A stretch of DNA of 64,000 nt, from contig CM046447.1 of NCBI GenBank assembly GCA_025506515.1, positions 90,057,498 to 90,121,497 of the forward strand. Direction: 5' to 3'. The DNA comes from Flaveria trinervia. Lineage: Eukaryota; Streptophyta; Magnoliopsida; Asterales; Asteraceae. The position numbers and the translations under genes are program-made. The notes under the pieces were generated by a model. The model was not told the origin of the DNA. It was given only the letters and a program-made list of their open reading frames with translations, and did no database searches. Below are positions 55,354-64,000 of the stretch, piece by piece (the stretch's first letter is position 1; each line of letters begins with the position of its first letter).

Positions 55354-57887
55354 TCTATACTATATTAATATAGAGATTGGAAGGGCAACATTGTAATTTA
55401 CCAAAAACTCTTAATTTTAAGAGTTTTACATGTTAGAAAGCACATGGTACAACATATCTAAGCACATAAGACCTAAGGGCAATCTTGTAATTTTGCTAAA
55501 TCCCAAAGAAGAAATGTTTTTCTTTTCTTCCAACTCTGTTGCAACATTCACAGTTGAACACCAGCTCAAAGAAGGACATGTATCTTCAAAAGCCACTAAC
55601 AACCCCAAACGGGTAGGGATCTTTTCTTTGGTTTGATCGCTTCTGAAGCTGACTATCACGAAAGAAGTAGCCCCACAACAAGAGGAATGGCTCCAATCTT
55701 AAAATTTAAAACTCAAATCAATCTTCATCTTTTTTTATTTTCATCTTTCTAAAAACAATCCACCTCCATCTCCATCCTTGATGCTAGAAAGGTTCGGATT
55801 TATCAAACTTAGCTTACATTTGAATTTTTTTAAGTGTTTTAACCTAATCGAGTTCTAGATGTCTGAAATATTATTTGGTTGTAGATGAAGGCTTGCAAGG
55901 TGATTTGCGACAAGGATTGAGGTAAGGTTGCCTATTTTTTGGTTCAATCCTCTGCACATTGCTTTGTCAAAATTACTTGAATGGATGTTGTTAATTATTG
56001 TTATTGTTCAAGCTATGTTATGCTATGTGTACTCAAACTCGATTTATTTTGTCAGGTTTGAGGTTAATTGGGTGCTTGAAGGTTTACATGTTCATGTAAA
56101 AGGTTTAAATGTTCATGCTTTAATTTGAAATATTTGATTAAACACCTAATTGATATGACAGATTTGAGGTTATACCGGGTGCTTAAGCTCTTGACTTTAA
56201 AATAAGTTTGAATTATGGTATGGTCTTTACAAGTAACAAAATATATGTTTACATATCTAATAAAGATAAGAGTTGTGATTTTTCCAGCATTTGTCATTCC
56301 ATCCGATCAAAGGATCATTTTTCTAATGACAGGGTTGGAGAAGATGACTGTTGGCACCGTGATACTAGCAATTGTGTTGACTTTTGGTTGGTATTGATCT
56401 AATAGAGTTAAAAGTTATGATGCAGCAAGGTACGGGCATGGTGAAGAAATAAGTAAAGGTCATTTTGGACATACATGTAAAGGTAAGTGAGACTTGAAGG
56501 GTAAAGAAGTTGTAGTGAAATTTATTCCAAAGTCAAAGGTATTATTTTTCATATAAAAATTTTAGGAAATTGTCATGATATATATCTTAATCGGTGCTTG
56601 TATACGATCAGATGTATGTTTTTTTTTTTTCTATACATGATGTTGTACTCCAATATTGAATAGAGCATGTAATTTGATCATGCAAGTATCATTATGTTTT
56701 TAAAATGTTGACTAACATGAATGGACTTTAATTATTGATAATTACATTCTTTTGCTCATCTCTAGATAGTTACATCAGTTATAAATATTGAAACCAATGA
56801 TGTTTTTTATCATTCTTAATTTATTTATTTTTTTGTCTAATTTGAGGATTTAGTTATATTGCAGCTCAGTTGGTACTCATTTTACTACCATCAGGAATTT
56901 GCTAATTTACAAATCCTATTTTGTAACACATGTAGTTAATCATGTTTGCTTTGCTTTTCGGTTTGAACTTGTTTATACATCAATTCGTGATGAAAAGATG
57001 TGACGACTTCAACAATCGATACTTACAATTCTTTTGTGTTTTGTTAAGTTGCTTAGGTTTTTTTGTTTGTTACTATGAAGACTATGTTTAATGAATATAC
57101 AATACAAAGCTTATGATTTATGAGCAAGCCCTGTACTTATGATAATGTGAGTTGATTTTGAATTTGTTGAGTAAATATACCGGATAGCGATGGATTTGCT
57201 TGCAAACTTTATGTGTTTTTAGTTTATGTAACCATGTATATGATCTACTATTTTTTATTAAAGTTCTAACATTTCGACTATAATTCTCATATGTTTTAAT
57301 GCCGTGTCCACTCCTATAGTTTCGTTGATTAGGATTTTACCTACAACAAAAGCAGTCAAAGTTTTGTTTCATCTTCTCGGTATGAAGGTTTAATTATACT
57401 CCTACGATTAGAACATATAGTACATCTTTTTAATGCTAGATGCATGTATATAGTTTCTTTGGCATGATTTTATGAAAAAATAAGTTCAAAGCCAAAATAT
57501 CTATACTAGAAGCTTTACAAAACCTCATATTACAAGTTGCATTGATAGTAATATGAATTATAAAATTTATGTTAAAACTCACTCAAAATTACAAGTACAT
57601 GAACTTTTGCATATGCTATGTTTAGAACTTATATTTTCTTAGTCGTGTGTTTGGATTTTATTTTAAAATTAAAATGTATTACAAATATTTGATTATCTTG
57701 TGTTCAACCGTTGTTATTTAATTTAATTTCTTAATACTAGCGACATTGATAGACTACACTAATGCTACAACTAAGAAAACTAATAAACATAAAATACAAT
57801 ATATAACAAGAGGATTAATAAATTGAAGGAAAACGAAAACTGTGTTGTAAAATATTATCGCGTCGCATCGCGCGGGTCACTTACTAG
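55354..57887 (+). mobile_element. Helitron carrying a kinase gene fragment, 2534 bp
   Basis: The 5' end is TCTATACTATATTAATATAG, close to that of the Helitron at 35979. The 3' end is CTAG at 57884-57887, preceded by a GC-rich palindromic patch (CGCGTCGCATCGCG) about 14 bases upstream. The outside bases are A (55353) and T (57888). No Rep or helicase is present, so it is non-autonomous. It contains a fragment of a CDPK-related kinase at 56410-56538. Interior sequence is otherwise AT-rich without a clear protein. Confidence 0.8.
56410..56538 (+). pseudogene. Fragment of CDPK-related kinase exon 1 captured by the Helitron
   Basis: Translation gives GEEISKGHFGHTCKGK, a TGA at 56488-56490, then DLKGKEVVVKFIPKSK, followed at 56539 by GT. 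This aligns with the end of exon 1 of the kinase at 41092-41220 (GRGHFGHTC...GQEVAVKIIPKSK, also followed by GT). It therefore covers the ATP-binding loop and catalytic Lys up to the original splice donor. Changes such as GR to SK and the stop show it is not functional. The source is a CRK gene, not necessarily the one in this window, as the sequences differ at many positions. Confidence 0.85.
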
Positions 57888-60800
57888 TATATATATATAT
57901 ATATATATAAAGGATCAAGCACCACAAGCGAGCAATCAAACGATTCATCGGCAAAAGCATTGCCGATCCATTATTAACCGTGGATTGTGTGCCAACATTC
58001 CTTCTAAAGTCGACCAACTTAAGCTTAAGTATAAAGACCATGGTCTCAGGCTCAATCAAACGTTAACCGACAATGCCACTTTTAAACGATTTTCAAGATT
58101 TAATTCAACATACCTAATCACGTCAAGTATGTTCGTATGTACTACAAGATCAATATAAGAACATGAATTTGGTGATTATATAAATAATGACACATACCTT
58201 ATTAGAATGTTTTCATAGAAAATATGTTTGTACAAGAATTTGGATGAGTGTTTCCCTAAGGGATTGCTTTCAAATTTAAAATAAGTAAAACTATAATGGT
58301 TTGGACCAAATGAGTAATGCTCTTAAAACTTGGAATGAGACAAATGGTTAAATTGATTGTAAAAGAAAAAAATGCTTAGCAATCTAAGCATCTGGCTTGT
58401 TCCCTTACTCAACACAAGTTTTAAATCAAAATCCCTGATTTAGTGATTTTGCTATAATTAAACTTTTTAGGAGAGTCAATATTAATGTTTTAGACATTTC
58501 TTAATACAAGTCTCAAATCAAAATCCTTTATCTAGCTATAAGTAACTTTCTAATAGTGTCAATATTAATGTTTTAGACATTTCGTTAACAAATCTGTTTT
58601 TAAGAGATAAAATAAAAATCGAAGGAGTACGAATGTTGAAATGTATGACTATTTCAATTCAATAACAAAAGTTTACAACTAACGAGCGATATCGTTTCTT
58701 TCTCTTTTTTTCTTTTTTGCATGATAATTATATCATTGGGCTAGATTGCTCTTATTGGGCTAAGTTGGCAACTGGGCTTGTTTCGTGGACTCTTTATTTT
58801 GTGGATCATTAAGATTTAAGGGTATAGATATGGTCTAATCTTCTCCATCATCATATCATCCTCATCGTCTCAATCTAGTCCAGGATCAACCCCCTGCATA
58901 ACTTTTGTTCATGATAGGAAGATAGTCTTTGATGCTCTACATCATCATCAACAGAACAATATTTAGACGTACATCAGAATATCTCACATCATCTACTGAA
59001 CATCTATTCATCAAGATCAAAAACGTGTTTCCTCATCCGATCATGTGTTTAGTCTTCATTCCATCTCGTCCTTGAACATTCTTCTCTTAACATCAAAAAC
59101 ATGTTTTCTCATTTGACACCGTATAGCCGCTACAAAGTCTGACTGCGTCATCAACTATACGACTCGTGCAGACTTTTTACTAAAAACGCTCTGTTTAACC
59201 ACTGTTGTTTGAATTTTGTCACAATTAACTATGTTTCACTAACGGCGTTTACGTTTATAGTTAATTTTAAAGTCAATCAATCACTTAGGCTAACATACAA
59301 CACAATAGAATCTTTCTATTATGGAACAGCATCTCGGTGACAACATCCAACTAAATCAATTCATAATGATTCAATCACACAGGCACATAGTACAATCCTA
59401 TAGAGTTTCTCTATAAAAGAATGAACATCTTGGTGAATGCATCATAAACATGTCTTATAGATCAAATCAAAAGTGACAACACAAACACAATTGCAAACAT
59501 GTATGCGATGATGAAAGCAATTGCCTAAGGTTCAAATCCCTAACCCGTGTAATCACAAATTGATTAGCCGCTCATCTTTGGGTTTGTTGAAACCAATGAT
59601 TGTAGCATGAAATCCATCTAGAAATGATTTTGAAGTGAAAACAAACAATTCTTCAATGATCCTAAAAGCTATTTTTGTCTCCCAATCGCCCCAAAGCTCC
59701 TTTCTTTCCTGAATACCCCCAAAAATTCGAGAAAACACCTTAAAATCTCCAAAAACCGTCAATTCTTCGCACCTGGTGTTGACCAACGCCCCAGTGGAGT
59801 TGACCAACGCCCCTTGGTTGCAACTTTGGCATTTTGCTCCGTTTCTTCTATTTTAACCTGCAAATATATAACCCTCTTAAAGTATGATATTTCTTAACAT
59901 ATATGGTTATATTATCATTATAAATAAACTAAAACACTTGCACTTTTTGTGACTCAATCAGTGGGGTTTAGGGTGTGGTTCAGATTTAAGCGAGTGTCGG
60001 TGGTGGTTACTGAAAATGTTGGCCAGTGGAGTTGTTGTTGCGGGCGAGTGGCGGTGTGGTTGCCGGCGAGTGATGGGTGGTTGCAGTGGAGGTGGTTCAG
60101 ATGTGGTTAAACAAGACAAATGATATGGGGTTAAAATCATAAATTACTCTTTTATATATTTGTAAGACAAGATAATAACTTTTTTAGTCTAAAGGTATTC
60201 TTGTCTTTTTTTTAAAAAGCTAACAGAGAGATTGGGTGGAGTTAACAGTTTGAACTTAAATGTAACAAAATTCAAACTACAATGGTTAAATAGGATATTT
60301 TTAAACTGTTGAATGAAAAACGTTATAACCACCAATTCACAGGGGCTAAAATCATAATTTACTCTATTCTTTATATGAAAATTGTTATACGTCTAGTATA
60401 TAATCAATTCACTCACTCACACCTAGATAGAATACGTACTACTAATGCTAATGTAGAAAAGAGGTGTAAGGGTGATCACCATAAAGTTGATCCCTCAAGT
60501 TTTATGAGTGATCACTGAGTGTTTAGTGAGATGTTGAAACGTTGATTGGTATCCGCTAGTGAGAAAACTTGTAATGATGATCTCTACCAATTGAGAAACG
60601 CTATAGTAAACACAAGTATCTCTATAAATGCTTGAATATATGCATCGATCTCTTTTCTATATTACTTACAACTTATGATCCAAGAACAAGAAATATTTTT
60701 ATAAATATTTTGAATTAAAGCAATTATAAAGACATTGGTCGCTTTTTTAAATAACCTATTTACACCCTTTAAGTTTCATAACAATTGATTAATTTTTGCT

Positions 60801-61105
60801 TCACAGTCATAAAAGAAGAGAACGTACCTCTAGACTTCTCTTGCTTTACCTAGACATCTGATAAAGCATAATTATAATTTATAAACTATAATTAAAATTT
60901 TCTTTTTAATATACGTGTTATCATTCTAGCATATCAAATGACACGTGTCATAACTTTAACATATCAAAAAAATTATTTTTTCGCCTCTATCTCATAATAA
61001 ATACGTAAATTATAAAAATAATTAATTTGACTTTTCTTTTTAATTAAAATATGTTAAAACAAATATATTTATGTTTATGTTTCTTGTCTCTCTCATATTA
61101 AATGA
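57888..61105. other. AT-rich spacer with repeat relics
   Basis: A TA microsatellite lies at 57888-57911. TTAATGTTTTAGACATTTC occurs twice (58483 and 58567). 59772-59812 has GTTGACCAACGCCCC twice within LTR-like sequence (59290-59870). 59940-60365 has GGTGG-rich and ATCATAATTTACTCT words like those of the element at 29461. No host gene recognised. Confidence 0.5.
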
Positions 61106-61114
61106 GATTTATTA

Positions 61115-61968
61115 GAATTTTTTTATTAATGGGGTTAAATTTAAAAATATATTGATTTAGGGTGTAAATATATAAAAGATGATTTCAGGGGTACTCGCCG
61201 GTCACACCAGCGAGTTCTCCCTTCTTAATTTCCGTGTCCTGCTAAGATTTCATAACATTTGTCCTTTTTCTCAGAACCCGCCGGCGAGTTCTAATCTGGG
61301 TCTTGAAAAGAGAGAACTCGCCAATGGGACTGGCGGGTTCTTTCTTAATAGGGATCGGGTGTTGGGTGTTTAATATTAACCCTTGAACCATCTCACTTTT
61401 TCATAAAATCCTAAATTCAGAAAAAAAAACCCCTCAAACTAAAAACCTTCTCAAACCAACATAAAAAATTCAGACTATCTTCGTTTAAAAACCTTCATCC
61501 TCAAACAACTCGAAACCAAAAAATTAAACTTGGTTTGAAGAGATTTTTGATTTGATTTGTTTGAGGATGAGTGTTTTTTAAGTAAAGATAGTATGAAAAT
61601 TTTATGTTGGTTTGAGAAGGTTTTTGATTTTTGGTTTGAGAGTTTTTGTTTAGAATTCAAGATTTTATAAAAAAAATGAGATGGTTCAAGGGTTATATTA
61701 AACACTCAACACCCGACTAACCCTAATAAGAAAGAACCCGTCGGTCCCATTGGCGGGTTCTCTCTTTTCAAGACTCGGATCAGAACTCGCCGGTGGCACC
61801 GGCGGGTTCTGAGATAAAGAACAAATGTTATGGAATCTTGACAGGGTATGGAAATTAAGAAGGGAGAACTCACCGGTGTGACGGCGGGTACCCCTGAAGT
61901 TATCTTTTATATATATTTACCCCTCAAGTTAATATATTTTTAAATTTAACCCCATTAATAAAAAAATC
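61115..61968. mobile_element. Mutator-like foldback element (long near-palindrome), 854 bp
   Basis: GATTTATTA is repeated exactly on both sides (61106-61114 and 61969-61977), a 9-bp duplication as made by Mutator-like transposases. The ends are inverted (GAATTTTTTTATTAATGGGG against CCCCATTAATAAAAAAATC), and the inverted match goes on for about 400 bases per arm, leaving only a short loop near 61515-61550. Each arm has three smaller stem-loops built of GAACTCGCC and GGCGGGTTC words. No transposase is present. A transcript would fold into a long hairpin. Confidence 0.88.
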
Positions 61969-61977
61969 GATTTATTA

Positions 61978-63385
61978 TAAATAAGTAAACTAAACTTTTA
62001 AACATCTAAAATATAAATGTAGTTACTTTAATAATTTATTAATACATATTAAATACAGTGTAATAATTTCTAGTTTATTATGTGTTATAACTTTTAATAT
62101 TTATTATATTTTTATTTAATAACATCTTAAAAATAAAATACTCACAAAATTAATGATTTTAATATGTTTAATTTTTTATACTCATGTAATACATAAGCTT
62201 TAACCTAGTCGAGTTATAAAATTTTAAAGGTCCAATCAAATGTAATTTTTCAAAAGAAAAAAAAATATGAGTTATTAAAAGGAAATAAATAGTTTACAAA
62301 TATGAATGAAATTATTTTTGAATTTTTAGAATTCAGTTATTTTATGAACATATGGGAATATAAATAAATTTTCTTGACAAACTTTAAATAATATAAAAGC
62401 CTAAACTATATAATTTTACTCTTTTAGTGAGATTTTCAGGTTGTAAAATATATATTTTACAAGTTTAATTAGCTAGAATAATAACGCCTATACATAAATT
62501 CAAATATATAGACGTGATGTCCTAGTTTATTTGTTGTTGTTAGTGTAACTTTTCAATGATAGTGATTTGAATGTGTGTATTTGCAAATCGTACATGTTTC
62601 TCGAGTTACGATAGTTCCAACTGAAAAATGTTATAACTAAAAAACGTCACACACGAATGAATATAAATAATAATAAAAAAGGACGGTCCACTAGCATGTA
62701 AAGTTTAATCTCGAGTTTGAGACTTTGAGTACGTCTATTTGAGTACACGTAAGAACTTTTGTCCACTCCATAAAAATAAATAGATTAATATAATATCATT
62801 ATAAAAACGAATATTAAAATAGTAGGTAATTAGTGGTTAAATCTTCTCTTTCTTAACATCTTTATAAATTATAATATTTAATCTCACATCCTTTGCACGC
62901 GACTTGAATGAATATGATCAAAATAGTATTTGATAGTTTGAATTATTAATACTTACATTTTTGAAAGGTTGCAAAATATAATATAAAAGAAACTTATTAA
63001 GTATTAAAAGTAATTCTAGTTATGATCGGATGGTATAGGTCTTAATTAGCTCTTAAGAAAAGAAATCTTAATTTGTTATGAGATAAATTTGATGTAGTTT
63101 TAAAATAAAAATATTTAAGTAGACGTGTGTATAAGTCGTTGTTTAAAAAAACTTATTAGTTATAATATGATATAATACCAGGTAAATTTACATCAACACG
63201 CACAAGTACAAAACATCACTATCCACGAACAATGCATTGATGAATCAAATGTAGGATTAGCCGAAAACATCACAATCATCCATTACAAATCGACACCATT
63301 AGAGATAACACCGATGAAACTCAAGTTATATTTCCCCAAAACACATAAACACACACACTCTTCTTCATCAAGAACACATACATTC
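61978..63385. other. AT-rich spacer upstream of the WEB-family gene
   Basis: ACTCATGTAATACATAAGC...TAACCTAG at 62181-62208, followed by T, looks like a decayed Helitron 3' end. The final 150 bases before 63386 would hold the leader of the WEB-family gene; a TATA box was not placed. Confidence 0.45.
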
Positions 63386-64000
63386 ATGGAAGCAGCAGAA
63401 AACATGAACCCACAAATGACTTCTTATGAAGAAGATGATAGAACATACAAAGCAAGAGAACTCTACGTACTTTCAGACAAGATTGAAGAACTCCACAGGA
63501 TCAAAGAAGAGCTCAAGCGCGCTAAGGACGAAGCGATGCAGTCGTGGTTAGACTCGCGGCCCCTAATCGATGAGCTCGAGAAGCTGCAGTCTGAGCTAGC
63601 CAATGCGAAGGTGAAATCCGAGAACACGGTTGTTACAAAGCTTGAATCGGAGCTGATGGCGGTTAATATAAGCATTAGGCTCAAGAAAGAGGATGATCTC
63701 AAAGCAAGAACCGAGATCAATGAGATGACTCGAGTTTCTGAGAGTTTAAGGGAAGAAATGGAAAACAATAAGCTTGAAATTGATGAAGGGAAAAGAGAGA
63801 GATCGAAGATGAAGATGGAGATCAAGATGAGAAGACAAAGGCTTAGGACACTTAAGCTCACTTTGAGGGCGGTTCGGTTAGAAACCGAGGCGTATCGCGC
63901 TTCGGCTGAAGCAGCACTAGAGCAAGTTGCACGCGCTCAGGTGTCGAACCATGGTTCGACCATTGAGCTAACTCAAGAAGACTATTTTGCCTTAACGAGG
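63386..64000 (+). CDS. WEB-family (DUF827) coiled-coil protein, N-terminal part, runs off the window
   Basis: From ATG 63386 (followed by G) the frame stays open for 205 codons to the window edge. The sequence is a long coiled coil rich in Glu, Lys and Leu (from DKIEELHRIKEELKRAKDEA at about residue 31 to residue 160). It then has RRQRLRTLKLTLRAVRLETE, YRASAEAALEQV, and at the end STIELTQEDYFALTR, a pattern typical of WEB-family proteins, whose C-terminal part usually starts with a VxLSxEEYxxL motif. Founding members (WEB1 and PMI2) control chloroplast photorelocation movement, acting in the cytoplasm through coiled-coil contacts. A role for this member is not known. GC content is higher than in the surroundings, as expected of a real exon. 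The family is recognised from pattern; another coiled-coil protein is possible. Confidence 0.75.
   Translation, partial: MEAAENMNPQMTSYEEDDRTYKARELYVLSDKIEELHRIKEELKRAKDEAMQSWLDSRPLIDELEKLQSELANAKVKSENTVVTKLESELMAVNISIRLKKEDDLKARTEINEMTRVSESLREEMENNKLEIDEGKRERSKMKMEIKMRRQRLRTLKLTLRAVRLETEAYRASAEAALEQVARAQVSNHGSTIELTQEDYFALTR

Noticed and set aside
55014..55373. 119-codon frame with Ile-Tyr repeats
   Set aside because: It is a translation of a TATA microsatellite.
55870..56060. LINE reverse transcriptase fragment
   Set aside because: A resemblance to LRQG-type motifs was considered, but the frame breaks and no further motif follows.
63463..63861. 132-codon minus-strand frame rich in Ser and Leu
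   Set aside because: Antisense to the WEB-family coiled coil, which has the coherent protein on the plus strand.
1..64000. CRISPR array or bacterial operon
   Set aside because: No regular direct repeat with unique spacers and no closely packed genes; the window is plant nuclear DNA.

Overview
This window is nuclear DNA from a flowering plant. Support comes from an 11-exon CDPK-related kinase with plant-type introns, a CEP peptide precursor, a WEB-family coiled-coil protein, a Cassandra TRIM carrying 5S rRNA sequence, and Ty3 chromoviruses with tRNA-iMet primer sites. The AT-rich spacers and the style of the LTR families suggest a eudicot, possibly Asteraceae; that last step is a guess. Everything was read by eye and no database search was run.

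Layout. 1-7543 is the body and 3' LTR of a decayed Ty3 chromovirus whose 5' LTR is cut by the window edge. 8480-22280 is a second chromovirus, complete with a TAACT target-site duplication. Its 5' LTR holds an insert that looks organelle-derived, and that insert itself holds a solo LTR (10267-12763, duplication AAATG). Its leader holds a solo LTR of its own kind (13657-15752, duplication ATGTG). 24440-26350 is the 3' end of a probable Ty1-copia element. 28044-28312 is a small CEP hormone gene with a one-base frameshift. 29461-30690 and 35893-36924 are non-autonomous DNA elements, the second holding a 563-bp Helitron. 37389-41625 (minus) is the CDPK-related kinase. 44827-46632 is a PIF/Harbinger element with a dead transposase. 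48397-49043 is a complete Cassandra TRIM. 54817-55010 is a GC-rich island with antisense organellar SSU rRNA sequence. 55354-57887 is a Helitron carrying a piece of a CDPK-related kinase exon. 61115-61968 is a near-palindromic Mutator-like foldback element. A WEB-family gene begins at 63386 and runs off the window.

Only three loci look like host protein genes (CEP, CRK, WEB). They lie far apart and form no pathway together; the rest is mobile DNA or its remains. The most unusual observations are an intron-like 122-bp segment exactly between Gag and protease of the first chromovirus, two frameshifts that cancel each other in exon 1 of the kinase, the kinase fragment inside the Helitron, and the long hairpin element near the right end.
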